A DNA stretch of 64,000 nt. It comes from Sparassis latifolia (lineage: Eukaryota; Basidiomycota; Agaricomycetes; Polyporales; Sparassidaceae). Below are positions 1 to 13,028 of this stretch, piece after piece. Every line of letters starts with the position of its first letter. Position 1 is the first letter of the stretch. Below the pieces are notes generated by a model. That model was not told the origin of the DNA and did no database searches. It saw nothing but the letters and a program-made list of their open reading frames with translations. Location: positions 5,394,001-5,458,000 of the forward strand of contig CM031561.1 in assembly GCA_018466975.1 (NCBI GenBank), given 5' to 3'. The translations under genes and the position numbers were made by a program.

Positions 1-697
1 GTGAAAGATCATATGGACCGATGAAGACGCCATCTGCGAGAATTCAACGGACCACGTGAAGGATCAGGGTCTGATACCGCACAAATGCACATACCAAGAC
101 CATCGACGGATAGAATCTCGTCGAGATTCTGCACGCCCTCGCGCGTCTCGATCTGGACGAGGACGAGTATACTCTCGTTAGCGGTGGTGAGGTGCTCCTT
201 GGCACTTATGCCCCAGACAGCTTGGGTGAATGGGCTCCCAAACCCGCGGATACCAGTAGGGGGGAACCGTGCGGCAGCAACCACAGACGCCGTCTGGGCA
301 CGATTAGACACCTACAGAGATGAGACCAAGTAAGTATCGGTAACCACGGATCTATGGATCTGAATAGTACAACCATTGGAACTAGCACACCACGCGCACC
401 GGCGTCGAGCACATACTTAATCTGCCAGGCTGCACTGGTATCTGCGCATGGTCCTGTCGCAGGGATGCGAACGATAGTGCTCGGCGCAGCGGCGCCTAAG
501 CCAGCGACCGCTTGGATGGACTCCCCCACACCTGGTTGAAGTGAAGTCATACCATGCTCGCAATCGATGACAAGCCACGATATGTGCGGAGAGGCGAGGG
601 CTGCCGTGCGTGCGTTGAACGTGCCTGGGAGGGTGATCCACGCGCCGAAAGCAGGCTTGGACACGCGGAAAGCTGTGAGCAAAGGATGGGAAGCCAT
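1..697 (-). CDS. HpcH/HpaI-family aldolase, 3' part beyond window edge
   Basis: The product resembles class II pyruvate aldolases of the HpcH/HpaI family, which cleave or form 2-keto-3-deoxy or 4-hydroxy-2-oxo acids with a divalent metal. Start ATG is at 695-697. Three exons are visible on the minus strand: 374-697, 95-311 and 1-33 (continuing off the window), with introns of 62 and 61 nt. Motifs in order: GAWITLPG near residue 18, IDCEHGMTS with the family His, GARGVLVPM, then RFPPTGIRGFGSPF, the metal-ligand region LVQIETREGVQNLDEIL, and after the second intron GVFIGPYDLS with the second metal Asp. The splice joins are supported because each restores the family alignment. The substrate cannot be told from sequence; 2-keto-3-deoxy sugar acid cleavage is typical of fungal members. 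The first donor is GTTGTA, weaker than usual. Confidence 0.85.
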
Positions 698-1702
698 GGT
701 GAAGGTGAGAGTGTCGCAGGACGCAGCAGCCCCTTATACTACGGCGAAGACTCATCGGATTCGTTGTGTTCTGCCAGTTCATGTGCCCACTGTACTCGGC
801 GTTGCGGTACACCGCTCAGGGACCGCACCGCTCCAACGGACCGGTAACACACCTAACCCTAAGATCACGTAAGCCCTAACCCGACTCTTTCGACAAGCGG
901 GATCCCCATAAGGTCTAGTGCAATTCATTATACGCATATGAATGATTCTATAACAGCCCCGAGAAATTATTTCTTCCCTCCATCTGCGTGCCAAGGCGGT
1001 GTACTGTGAAGTAACGTTAACGGCGGGAATGCTTATCCTGGGGATGCAAACTCCAATGCATACTACTTAGCGACTCTTCGAGACACAGAGCTTGTTTCCG
1101 CTGATAGGAATGAGAATCTCGTCCGAGAGGGCACCATTGCAGTACGTTGGCGGCGCATTTCGTGCAGTTCGCTAAATATATTGGGCGCGCTGCCATGAGC
1201 AAGGGCATGTCTGAGTGTCTGCTCGGGTTTTAGCCGGGATCAACCGATGATGTGCGTGTTATACCCATGTCTATCTTCTTTTGAAGTAATTGCTGACGTG
1301 ACATGCCAGGTCTTGTCTCTCAGACTTTGAGATTATCGTGGTGGTGTTGGTCCAAACTCTTGAGAACCCAGTGTGCACCCCGCTGTCTCCGCTTTTTTTT
1401 CTTGCCTAGGCCTTGTGAGATATTACTGCGGATCATTGTATAGATGTGTCATATATATTGCCCATCTAGTGACACAGCCTGAGTTTTTATGCTTTCATGC
1501 TTGCATTAACTGGCGACTAGTATGAATATTTTAACTTGAATGTTGATACTTAAGGAGGAATCTTGAAGACCTGCCATATTGAGACCGACACTCCCAGCAC
1601 GTGATTTGGAAGAGTCAGTGAGCATGCCAAATAATGCCAAACAATACCATCTCATAGTAGCTGTTGTCGAGCTTGAGCTCATCGTTGCCGACGGCGTCCA
1701 CG
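698..1702. other. Intergenic, no gene seen
   Basis: This is the divergent spacer between the aldolase (-) and the FHA gene (+). Short open frames here lack family motifs and plausible splice partners. A T-rich run lies near 1391-1400. Both promoters must lie here, but no individual element is clear. Confidence 0.5.
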
Positions 1703-4483
1703 ATGCCCGCCCCATTCTCAACACCGCATACCCCCGTGGCGTATCCAGCACTCTATCTCTACCCACTGAATGACTCATTTATTCCAAAACACATCTCTCT
1801 CCTCAACAACCAGCGCGTGAAGATTGGAAGACAAACGAACGCAAAGACCGTGCCCGCCGAGCGAAATGGCTACTTCGACTCCAAGGTTCTCAGCAGACAG
1901 CACGCAGAGGTATGGGAGGAGTCAGGAAAGGTTCGTGGTGGTCGATGTATCCAGTTGCGAGCGAGCTGAGCGAGCTCTTCTCACGCGGACCGCAGATCTT
2001 TATCAAGGACGTGAAAAGCTCCAACGGGACGTTCATCAACGGCGAACGGCTCAGCCCAGAGGGCCTCGAGTCGGAGCCATTTGAACTGAAGACGGACGAC
2101 ATTGTGGTGCGTAGACTCGGAGCGGTGGTCATGTGGCTCAGCTGACGCCGCGGGCGAACAGGAATTTGGAATCGACATCGTCGGGGAAGATAACAAGACA
2201 ATCATACACCATAAGGTTGCCGCGCGGGTGGTGTGCGTATTCTCGGAGCAGGACGCGCAAGCGGCAGCGCGGGCGGAAGCCCAACAGAACCCTCCAGCGT
2301 ACGGGAGCCTCGCGAACCAGGGCCCGTCTGGATCGGCGGCAGGCGCATTCAACTTCGCGGGCGGGCAGCAGGCGGGTGCAGCAGGCCTAGGGAACGGTGT
2401 GCCTGGAGCACAGCGGAGGCCGGGGATGCAGCCGCAGGGATTGGTCGGGATGGGCGGGATGGGAGGGAACGTGCGAGTGCCGGGGAAGAGCGGGCTGACG
2501 TTTGACCATATTCTGAGCAGGCTTCAGGGCGAGCTGCAGAAGAGCCGGGACACCGGCTCGGAGCTGCACTCACTTACGGGGTCGATGAATGAGATACACG
2601 ACACGCTCGGTGGAAACATGGTGCGTGAGCAGGCGTACGGTTCTTACGCAATGGGTGGCAGGCTTACCTGACACATGCAGCCGCCAAACGTGCCGCCGTA
2701 TCCCCAGTCGCTGCCTGCGGTTATGCCTGCGCAAGCGGTCGAGCACCATCAGCAGCAGGAGCAGCACCAGCAGCAACCGGCGCCTTTTGATCCTACTTTC
2801 ACCTTGAGTGAACTGCAGACACAGCTGCGCGAGACGCAGATGTCGCTTGCAAGCCACGTCGACAAGATCCGCGCGCTGGAAGGCGTGCTCGCCGAGCACG
2901 ACGCGATCAAGCGCGAGGTGGGCTCAATGCGCGATATGATGGAGGAGCGCATGCGAGAGATAGAGTTGCTCCGTAGGCAGAGCGGCAGTCCTATTCACCA
3001 GCGGCAGCGTCAGGACGAAAGGGATCACGACGGAGATTTACTCGGAGACGACGATGACGCGCGTAGCATCGCGACGGTTGTCCCGCATGAACTGGAACGG
3101 GTTGATGAAGAGGATGAGGAGCAGTTAGCCGCTGAGCAAGAGGAAGAAGACCGAAGGCGGAGAAGGGAAGAGTTGGGGCGCCCAAGAACGCCCGAGCCGA
3201 CCGGGATGGGCATGGGTGACGATGATGAGGACCATGATTCGCATCCCAACCATCTGCAGGGTGGCAACTCAGACCTGTCTCACCTTCGTGCTCGTCCGCA
3301 CTCGCCGTTGTCTCCCCCCGTCCCCCATGTTACCGCTTCTTCCTCAGAAGATGTCACTGAACGCCTCGACACACTGTCGAAGCAGCTCGAGTCTGCGCTT
3401 GAACTGTCTCGCTCATTGGAGGCGCAGCATACAAATGCTCAGTCGACGATCCTAAATCTTGAAACAAAGGTGTCTGCGCTCGAGACATTGGTGCTTGCTA
3501 CCCGCGTACAGGTGGATGTACAGGAAGAGAAGACACAGCAGTTGGCGGAAGCTGCTGAGGCTACCGCACTAGAACGTCCTACAACTTTGGCGCAATCAAG
3601 AGAGGAGGAGCGTGCCCGTGAACGGGAGTCTCTGACGGAGATGATCACGGAGTGGAAGAAGAGTGTGGAGGGTCGGTGGAGCGGTGTACAAGAGGAGTGG
3701 AACGATGAACGTGAACGGCTACGACGTGCCAAGGAAGAATGGGAGCTGCGTGTGCGCTCTGTCGAGGAGGGCCTTGGTAGTGCGGTCACCAAGATGGAGT
3801 CAGGGCTCACATCACTCGCATCCTTTCAGGCGCACTACCAGCTTCTCCAGCGGCACCCTCTTACGAATGGCAATGCGAAGATAAATGGCAGCGGTGGTCT
3901 AGTCACTCCCCCAAGTCCAAGAAGTCTATCAGCGGAGTCAACTCGTCCTCGGGCCAGAAAAAAGCGGGTGAGCTCATCGCGAGGCAGGACACGGTCACGA
4001 TCTGCATCGCTAGGCACCGGTGAGGTGCCCTATGACGGTTCCTCTGCATCTTCGGTGGTCAGTGATCTGAACGGCCAGGAGCTGCCTCCTTATTCGAATT
4101 CTCACCCTCGACGTCGGTCACCGTGGGCGACAGACGAATCGAGTGCCAGTGACTCCGAGACGCGTTCGTCTGTTATCCTCGAGAATGGAAGGGCTGCGTC
4201 ATCAACGAGAAACGAGAAGGATGTGCCTTTCCCATCGCCAGAATCGTCCGTCGTGCATCAGCCGCTGTCAAAATCAGACGCGGTCTCAGGCGTTGCAACA
4301 GATGCACGTACGAGAGAGCCGCCGAAGGACATCGTGAGTGCCGTGTGGGCTCTTCTTGTATCGTACATGCTCATCGGACGACAGCCTCAATTTACGCACC
4401 TATCGATGGCTGTTGGTATCTTGGTGCTCAGTGCAGCAACTGCAGCGGTGTTATGGCGAGTTAAACCCGAGACTTCAATATAG
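1703..4483 (+). CDS. FHA-domain, coiled-coil, tail-anchored protein; STRIPAK SLMAP/PRO45/HAM-4-like
   Basis: Predicted 866-residue protein. Exons are 1703-1930, 1996-2106, 2162-2620 and 2681-4483, all phase 0, with introns of 65, 55 and 60 nt. An FHA phosphothreonine-binding domain spans about residues 15-130: VKIGRQTN, the core SRQHAEVW, and VKSSNGTFINGERL. A Gly/Met-rich linker follows, then charged coiled coil (about 290-340 and 480-610), a Ser/Arg-rich low-complexity stretch, and a single hydrophobic segment at the extreme C terminus (WALLVSYMLIG to AVLWRV). FHA + coiled coil + tail anchor is the architecture of SLMAP, Neurospora HAM-4, Sordaria PRO45 and fission yeast Csc1, subunits of the STRIPAK phosphatase complex at nuclear envelope/ER membranes. 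The start is the ATG at 1703; the frame runs upstream only to a TTG. The assignment rests on architecture and is fairly secure; the local role is inferred. Confidence 0.85.
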
Positions 4484-5237
4484 TCGTTTCATAATCCAAA
4501 CAAAAACGTCCCACCCTACCAGGTTATTCCCCTCTTTAATATGTTTGGTGTGTCGCTATGCATTTTCTATCGCTCTCCCTATTTTCGTCTGCAGTACGCC
4601 TATATCAATCATCCTTGTTTCGCTCTCCATCCGTCCATTCGTCCACGGAACCTCATTCGTTTTTGGCAGCGCATTATGTACTTCTCTTGACTGGTGTCTG
4701 ACTACGCTACATTATTTAACGACCATTACGACCTGCAATTTGAGTATCTTGTGGACACTGTTCATTGCACATTCCTCTCCAGGGCCACGTAAATTGAGAT
4801 GACTATGGTTAATGTAGTGACGTGCATAATTCCTCGGTGATTATTGGACGATCGCTGACGTTCGACGTCCGTTGACGCGTACGGCCGTCACTTTCCGTTT
4901 GGGTACCAGCCACCTCGCGCCGACGCCTACATCCTCTGCACTTGCACGTCTTCATCTGCATGTTTTCTCCATCGTATGCTCTGCAGCTAAACATACCGAC
5001 TTAGAATCGACTCTCGATTGCGACCTTCGACGGAGATCTGTAACTGAGATTCGATACTAGTATTAGTACGCGTTGAACTCCGTTACGACCGTCCAAACTC
5101 CAGCTCGAGATCGAACTAGCAGCTACTTAGACTGGGGCTTCGTTGCTCGCCATCGCATTCACCTGCTCCAAACATGCGGAATTTGATCTGCCAGTGGGAT
5201 CCGTTGTAAGACAAGCCGGTGAGCCCTGGTTGTATAT
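4484..5237. other. Intergenic, 3' UTR of FHA gene and spacer
   Basis: No supported gene. T/C-rich sequence directly after the FHA stop is probably its 3' UTR. Open frames here overlap the end of the FHA gene or are short and motif-free. Confidence 0.5.
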
Positions 5238-6720
5238 TTGAACACAGGGATAATCATCCAAACTCACGTCTTCCTCGACAGAGCTTGCTATCCAGAAAAA
5301 TTGGTACACAGGCAACCTGTGGATCTTCTATCTCTGAATGACGATGTTTTGGATACCATTCTCTCTGATATATCGAATCACGATGCGTTGCACCTCGCGA
5401 TGACTTCTCGAGCCGCACACACATTGCGATTTCTCTCTGACGTGGTCCTTGGGAACAAGTCTACAGCCGTTACTCAAGTCCCTGCAATTCAATGCCATGA
5501 CATACACATTTGCATCCGATGTGAATGATGGTGCCTGAATAGACCATTCCTCGGCCATCCTGCTAGGGGAAGTCTTGCGGCATGCCACACATATCAGAAT
5601 CTCATCCTTCGCTTGCTGATGCTGTAGCGGGGCTGCTCACGTTGGATTCTATCTGTTTTCGTTATGGCTTCTCTTCATGGGAACGGTTGATAGCACGGAT
5701 GTCCAGCAGGTCTCGGAAACTCGATGTGCTATACTGCGAGAGGCCTCCACAAGTCACACATCCAGCCGATACTTGAAAAAATCTTACCGGGTGACTCAAC
5801 GTATTGCACGTGAGGCATCTAGCATCTTATCTTGGTGGCGACATGGTCTTCCCGTCCGTGCATACATTGACTTTGACCGGACCAACCGACTTGGCGCAAA
5901 TGTCGTTTCCTGCCGTTCGGTCCATCTCCTTCGGCGACGGCACCTTCACCAATGGTGACAAAATGCGAAGTCTTGACCATGTCACATCGCGGAGTAATTT
6001 GCCTCTACAGTTTTCGGTTCATTGGTTACGGCTCGTTGGCCGTATGTGGGGCGAGCATTGTGGAAAGCTCGCCATTACTCTGGCCCGGATGTCCCCGACG
6101 GTACTCGATTGTCACCTTCAATGGGAACAATTGGGCGCACTCAGGCATATCGCAGATTCTGGGTGGAGCATCAGATACCTGAAAATTACGGTGAATTGTC
6201 TTCCCCTATCCCAGCGGGCCGAAAATGATTGTGTTTCATGGGCGGTGCGTCGCAGCTAAGTGTTTACTTGGGACGCTTGTTCATCTCCGAATTTTGTTCA
6301 CAATCGCAGCTGGAACGTATGAGTGTTGCATAGCATTCCCCGCGGGTTTGCTATCATCTTTGTTTCGAGTCGTTTGAGGTTTCTCTCAAAGCAGGGAATG
6401 ATTGAGTTGGCGCAAACATTTGCAGCCAATGTCAACACTCTCATCTATATCGTCATCCACTCAATCTCTCGGACAACGTCTTCAGAGCCTTCCCTCACCT
6501 GGTTTGAGGTCCCACCCGCGACGAACGTGGTTCGGTGCAATTACGAGCGCTATCGTCATATGCTGGACATATAGTTGAGGAAGATCTACTCAGAGTCCCT
6601 TGCAGGTGAGAACCCGAGCGAGTGAGCTTAGGTTGAAACCATTGTTCACTGCGATATCGTAATTTCGGTGCATAGCCGTTGTCGATTTTCTGAACTTTTC
6701 TGTAGATAATTTTCCAAAGC
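5238..6720 (+). pseudogene. Decayed F-box/LRR-like gene
   Basis: A recognisable F-box start, LLSLNDDVLDTILSDI followed by ALHLAMTSRAAHTL, occurs near 5322-5430. The reading frame then breaks, and further family-like fragments follow in other frames: FPSVHTLTLTGPTDLAQ near 5850-5900, an LRR-like stretch to 6259, and MIELAQTFAANVNTLIY near 6399-6460. Stops and frame changes between them cannot be joined by plausible introns, so I call a broken copy of the F-box family present elsewhere in the window. It could still be a divergent gene with unusual splicing, but conservation falls off quickly after the F-box. Confidence 0.55.
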
Positions 6721-7866
6721 ACACTGCTCGATCTGTGATTGCAGAATTACTCCCAATGCCGATGGAGATATTGAATATAAAACCATGATGACCATTATCC
6801 TGGTCAAAGCTCAGCCTCCCCGTCCAACATCACTCCCGCAAGCCTGACTGCGAGACCAAGGCGACGCAGTGTATTCAATACTTTCGACAGTGCGTGGGTG
6901 AAATCGTTCTGTTCCAATCAGACTCGAACAACATCGGGTAATCGTTGTATCTGGTAAGTCTCATAAACTGCCACCGTGACGGTTTGTGTCAACGTCTACC
7001 ACGTCAGGACACTGAATCGTTACATTTCACTACATGTCGTCCCGGTCTCATATACCTTGTTTCTTATTGCTAGGGAACAGCCACACTGGTCTGCCCAGCT
7101 GGCCAGGATGGAGATGGACGCATACTTCCCTTGTCGCATCTTTCTCCACAATCTCGCTTCCTGCCGAGAGTCATACCCGTGGTCTGAGACTGGACGTGCG
7201 CATGGCTTATAGGCGCTTGCACCCACATTGCCGTCTCGGGTGTCCAGTGTTATCGTACTTACATAACCAGATGTGTTCGTATGCAATGTGAATCGTGTGT
7301 TCATCTCTTCTAAATGTTGGTACTGTTCACAGATGATCCTGATCGGCGCATTGGCCATAGATTGGGCACTTCGAAAGTACTCTCTACAATGCAGTTCTGA
7401 GCGTGCATCTCTATGCAAGATTTCCTCGCTGTGAATGCCCACCGCATTGATTCAGGGAAGATGTCTGGACCCAGGATATGTTGTTATCTTATCAGTAACC
7501 CTTCACGTTGTTTACTGTGACTCCCAGTGTGAACATCCTCCCTCACAGAATCAGGATGAATTCAACGTGATTTGCACTGGGAGAAGATGTTACATGTATG
7601 AGCCGCGCAAGGTGCCCTTTTGAGAAATAAAAGTGCTATCTAATCTGACGTATCTATCAGCGCTCAGCTTCTTCGCCAACTCTGGAGAATTTTCGAGTGA
7701 TAAGCAAACTCCTACCGAGGTGATGGATTGGCCTTGTCCTCGGAGACGCCAAACGGTAATATCATATATATCCCCAAAGAACCCCACCAGATAAGCTCAG
7801 TTCTTCCCCCGGTGTGCACTTACACTCCCAAGTACTGCCCGTGCTTCAGACTCACATCTGACCATC
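6721..7866. other. Intergenic with no clear gene
   Basis: No family motif is visible on either strand. The last ~200 bp should contain the promoter and leader of the permease gene; C/T-rich sequence lies near 7800-7850 just before its ATG. Confidence 0.45.
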
Positions 7867-10275
7867 ATGGATACTGGAGAGAAAGACAAGTTCGGCACGG
7901 CTGTAGAATCTCACCCTACTATGGAGCCAGACAGCGATGCACAGGTGCTTGCACGGTTGGGATACAAGCAGGAATTCCGCCGTGCATTCTCTCCGTTTGA
8001 AGTCTTTGGACTTGTCTTCAGTATCTATGGTCTGTTTCCCTCTATAGCGTAAGTCCGATACTACAAGTCAAAGACGGCGAAGCCTGCTGCTGTGTTCTTG
8101 AAACGTTGCGAGGAAGCACTGCTCGATCACGGTGTGCGGTATCTCACTGCTCGGTGTTTGTTGTAGGTCTGTTCTCGTATACGCTCTTCCAAACGGTGGT
8201 CCTGTGTCAATGATCTGGGGCGTAAGTATCGCACTGATGCGTCTAGTTACGCGCTTACAGTCGTCCTTTTGTTCGTTCAACAGTGGGCGACATGCAGCCT
8301 CTTCATCTTCCTTATCACTTTGACATTAGGTGAATTGGGTTCAGCGGCCCCGACTTCGGGTGGGTTGTACTGGTGGACATTCAACTTTGCCTCACCACGA
8401 TGGCGCAGGCTGTTGTCATGGATTGTTGGATGTGAGTCTTGATTCAGAGTGCCAGTCATAACTGAGACTAAGAAGAAATAAAGATTCCAATACGATTGGG
8501 CTCATTGCGGGCATCGCTTCCGTTGATTGGGGTTGTGCAGTTCAGATGATGGTAAGGTCTTCCTCAGACGATGTGACGATGCATGGCTAAAGGAAGATGA
8601 CAGGCAGCAGCGAGTATCGGTTCTGGAACTACATTCTCTCCGACTACTGGGCAGACCTAGTGAGCGTTTCCTCTGTGCGTTGCGAGGCACTTCACAGACT
8701 GATTCCTTTGTTCGATTGCAGCGCCGTGTATCTCCTCATCCTAATCTGCCATGCTACAGTAGCCTCCTTAGCATCGTCGGTCATCGCACGTTTGCAGACT
8801 ATATATGTGGTTGTAAATGTTTTGTGGGTGCACCAATCAAATATAAATTGGCCTTCATGGTGAACGGCGGTTCACGCGATGATACAGGTTGTGTCTTGGC
8901 ATCATCATTGCTCTGCCCGCATCCACCCCGGATGGATTCAAGAACTCAGCAAGATATGCATTTGGAGGTTTTGTCAACTGTGAGTTCAATTGCACCCGCC
9001 GTAATTGTGATTATTCTTGAATAAATCCATTGTTCTGACAGATAGTGGCTGGCCGGATGGCTTCGCCTTCGTCCTGAGCTTCCTCGCGCCACTCTGGACA
9101 ATATGTCAGCCTTACATCGACTACGCGCTTCTCAGGGAAATTCTGATTAGTTTCCAGCGGGCTTTGATTCCGCACTGCACATCAGTGAAGAGACGACGAA
9201 TGCTGCCAAGGCGGTCCCGTATGCCCTAATTAGCGCCACATTTGTTGCCGGCGTTCTCGGATGGGGTCAGTGTGTCGGTTTTTCTTAGCTGTCTCGCTGT
9301 AAGAGGAGTAAGCACTTAACGAAGTTCGTCGTGGCTAGCTATCAATGTCGTGATTGCATTTCGGATGGGCACCGATATCGAGACAATCCTGGCAAGCCCT
9401 ATCGGACAGCCGATGGCTGCAGTGCGTCTTTCTTGGACCACTATCTTCGGTAGTGTTGATCATGAGCTGTTAGATCTTGTATGACAGTTTCGGACAAAGG
9501 GGCACATTGGCTGTGTGGTCTCTCGTCGTTACCGTGCAGTGAGTCACACCTCTCTTCAGTAGCTGTAGTTTTCTGAATTATCGAATAGATTTTTCATGGG
9601 CACAAGCTCGGTACGTCTGGGCATGTGGATGTCGAAGTTTGAACTAAGTTATCCGCAGTGCGTTGCCAGCTCTCGACAGACATTCGCCTTTGCGCGAGAC
9701 GGGGGTCTGCCGTTCTCGAAATATCTTTATCGCATCAACAAGTACACACAGACACCAGTTAACTGCGCCTGGTTTGCCGTCTTCGTTGCAGCATTACTTG
9801 GGTTACTTGCATTCGCGGGGGCTGCCGCTATCTCCGCTATATTCGGTCTGGGGGTGATCGGTCTATATATCGCGTACATATTCCCTATTATGAGCAGATT
9901 CTACGGAGGAAAGGACTGGAAACCCGGTCCATTCTCTCTAGGCAAATGGGTGAGTTCTGCGAATCTATTCCCGATACCAGAGGCTCAATTTATTTCACTT
10001 AGGGGTACCCTGTGGGTATGGTAGCGGTGGCGTGGATGGTGTTCTCGTTGGTTGTTTTAGTATTCCCCAGCTCGCCTGGCCCGAACGCAACAGACATGAA
10101 CTACACCATTGCGGTGCTAGGAGGATGGTTCGCGCTGTGCCTGGGCTACTATTTCTTGCCTAAGTACGGCGGCATGTACTGGTTCCAAGGTCCTGTGGCA
10201 AACATCGGCGCAGATGTGGGTAGAGACTTGGACTCGCAAGAGGCAACCATGCAGGATGAGAAGTTTGGTAGCTAG
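7867..10275 (+). CDS. GABA/amino-acid permease-like transporter (APC superfamily)
   Basis: Predicted 535-residue membrane transporter of the fungal GABA/choline permease group, which imports amino acids or amines by proton symport at plasma or vacuolar membrane. Fourteen exons: 7867-8048, 8167-8221, 8284-8431, 8484-8551, 8604-8659, 8722-8823, 8888-8979, 9042-9104, 9158-9265, 9339-9421, 9474-9538, 9589-9610, 9659-9949, 10003-10275; phases agree throughout. Motifs: LARLGYKQEFRRAFSPFEVF before TM1, LGELGSAAPTSGGLYWWTF (family signature), SGFDSALHISEETTNAAKAV, SCVASSRQTFAFARDGGLPF, then hydrophobic segments to NATDMNYTIAVLGGWFALC. About twelve hydrophobic spans and normal family length suggest an intact gene. 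Exon 12 is only 22 nt; intron 1 is long (118 nt). The substrate is not determinable. Confidence 0.9.
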
Positions 10276-11132
10276 AACATCCGGGGTGCGTTATACCGTG
10301 TGTAAAGCATATTGCGTGTTGTTCAGTAGCCTATCAATTTTTTCGACTACCAATGAGCCCATTGTGGTGCATGTAAGTAGTGGGAATCGACAACGGGGCG
10401 CGGGGCCGCTAAGATGATTGAGATGGAAAATGCTTCCGCGGCAGCATCGATCTATAAACTTCGGTCGCAGGCCCAAGAGATCTACGCAGTTCTCGCACCC
10501 ACGCATCCGCACTGTCAATGGCAGTATGCTCTCACAATCCGGCGAAGCAGTGGTTCAGCGTGAGTGGGACTCCCATGATAGCCCAAGCGGAGCACGCCGC
10601 TGGCTGCAGCATAACATTCCACAGTGCTTTGCGACGCGGTCACCAGACGCGACTCGCACGACGATCACCGTCGACCGCTTTCACATCGAGTCAACTGTCA
10701 GGCATGTACTAGATCTTACGATCCTGAGGGCTTTCCAGCGCACGTAGTACGTGCCGACTCTCCTTCACGGTATCGTTCACTAATCGGTGCAGGAGTGACT
10801 TAGCTTCATATCAGAGGCTGCAAACTATCATTCCGGCGCAATCATTGCGCCGGCTATCATTTTCAGTGCTCCCTAGCACTATGAGGAAGATCAGCACCGC
10901 ATGTTTATTCATGGTGTAAATGGATTCTCCGGTAAACTCCCAGGTATGCGAAAAAAAACAGTCCTCCGTGTTGTTTTCACCCACGCAGAGTCGACGCCAA
11001 CAGCCATGGAGTTGCCTGTTTGTGCATCTGTACTTGGCGAAGTGCCGGAAACATATAATCCCAGGGTGGTTTCAGAAGCTCCCCCAAGTAGACCTCCACC
11101 TCGTCGGCTCCGTCTCCACTAAACTCCCTGCC
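10276..11132. other. Intergenic, no gene seen
   Basis: Between the permease stop and the next F-box ATG. A 109-codon open frame at 10418-10747 has Arg-rich composition and no recognisable motif, so it is not called. The upstream region of the F-box gene lies near 10800-11130. Confidence 0.45.
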
Positions 11133-12755
11133 ATGACGTTGAACCTCCTGTCACTCAATCGCGATGTTCTATACATCGTACTTTCTTACTTGAATGCCTC
11201 CTCCGCGCTGACGCTTTCTATGGTCTCTCGCGAAGCCTATGACATTAGCTTGGCTCGCAGCCTCTCTAGCGTTTGTATCACACAGTCTCAAGACCAGCTC
11301 CGTGCTTTTTGCATGGCCATGCTAATGAATGGAGGTGTCCGGCTTCCCTTTCTTCGCGAACTCACCATTACCTCCTCTGCATTCGGTGTCGCGCGCCACA
11401 TCGAGTTCACCCACACAGTTGACTTCTCCGCTTCTTCCCAGTTAGTGGACCTCTTGGAAGGCGCGGGGCGCCTTCGCAGACTGTCGATATCGTGCTTTGA
11501 AGCGCTCATTACACATGAGCCCCGCATTGCTGCTGCGCTCGAAGTGTTGCCCGACCTCGTAGATGTCTCACTGCATAACTGTGGAGAATTATCTCTTACG
11601 CATCTCCCCCAAATGTGCAGCCAGCTGCGCAGGCTCACCTTCACACAGCTCTTCAACAAAAGGACTCCGGCGTTGTTTGAGAGACTAGGTGCACTGCAGA
11701 ATCTCGACTGTCTCGAGCTGGCACATCTCGATATCCAGACTGACAAGACTTGGCCGCCCACCGACTTCGGAATGGCGGAGCGGAAGCAGATCCCGTCCTT
11801 ACGCACACTCTCAGTTCATGGCACGAAAGCGCGAATGTCGAGCTTCGTGAACGCGTTCCCTAACCTACACACTCTCATCGTCTCAGATATATACGCAGAC
11901 CCCGTCGAAGGAGACAACGACACCGGGAACTTTGAAGCGTGCTGGCCGTCTCTCGACCGCCTTCGGGGAAACGTGCCCGACTTTGCCCACTGGGTCATCG
12001 CATGCCCTGTACGATTGCTTGAACTCGAGCAAACCTCATACCACTACGCCACCGCGCTGGGGGTGATAGAGCGTACGAATCCGATCATACTCTCTCTCCC
12101 AGTTGAGACTCGAGTCAGTCAGGCGGCATTTTGGGGACGATTTGTGCGCGTCGTTCCGCGGCTGCGACATCTAGCACTGCGTCTTGACGAGGGACACACG
12201 ATGAAGGTCGACGACTGGATGGTATGTTTTACCTCTTGTATTTCCTCTCGCATGTGACTGAAGCAGTTATGCTTGCAGGGTACCATCCCGCAGATCCTCG
12301 GCACAATCCCCATCCAATCCCTGTCCATCTGCATCCGGCCATTCCGGGTACCCTCTCCTGCTCTTAATCCGGTTCGACATGTCGCAGGACCAGTTCCGAC
12401 CTCCGACTCTCTCACCGAGTCCGTGCTCCATGCGTTTCGCTTGCACATAGCATGTACCATTGCCTCACTGCGCTGGGTTGCGGTAACTGTGGCGGAGAAG
12501 GAGAAATTTTCTGTTGGTGATACACCTGCTGTTATAAATGCGGAGGTGCCGCTGTGGTGGCGCGTGGACGGTGGTGCACTCGAGCCAATCCTCAAGTACC
12601 AGGACTTTAATCCGATAGACGCGAAGGAAAGTACAGATACGGTGAGACCGTATCTATGCCTACCCCGTACACGATACAAACTGAAAATTGAAGCTTGTGT
12701 ATCTGTAGCTGTGGATTCAAAAGCGATAGAGGAAAGAGGAGACTGTCCTCCATAG
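11133..12755 (+). CDS. F-box / LRR-like protein (divergent family member)
   Basis: Predicted 521-residue protein from two exons, 11133-12221 and 12279-12755, intron 57 nt. The N terminus has an F-box, LLSLNRDVLYIVLSYLNASSALTLSMVSREAYDI (about residues 5-38), which in this class binds Skp1 in SCF ubiquitin ligases. Irregular leucine-rich repeats follow, e.g. GAGRLRRLSI, LPDLVDVSLHNC, LQNLDCLELAHL, IPSLRTLSVHG, FPNLHTLIVSD. The C-terminal exon, with PLWWRVDGGALEPI, differs from the other F-box genes here, so this is a separate subfamily. An upstream in-frame extension exists, but the ATG at 11133 sits directly before the F-box as in the paralogs. The degradation target is unknown. Confidence 0.8.
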
Positions 12756-13028
12756 CTGCAAAGCTTCTATTTCTTGTTTCATGTATGTAGTGGTTCGTTG
12801 ATCGACCTTCTTCGGTTACTGCGCAATCGCGGAATTCTATTGACGCTGAACGTTGAACATTAGATATGAAAGAGATATGAAAGTTGTATGAAAGAGTACA
12901 ATATTGATCCACCTGTGTTCCTGTTCAGCCACAATTGGTAAGTTTACCCACTGCTAGCGTGCGCGGAGTCCAAATCCGAATGAATAGTCCAGATTCAACC
13001 TTTCATAAAAGCTCAAGTGCACAGACTA

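Noticed and set aside
206..847. Overlapping open frames on both strands around the aldolase
   Set aside because: They are shadows of the aldolase exon; only the frame with the IDCEHG and QIETREG motifs is supported.
4338..4802. 154-codon open frame overlapping the end of the FHA gene
   Set aside because: It overlaps the conserved C-terminal membrane segment in another frame and has 3' UTR-like composition; no motif.
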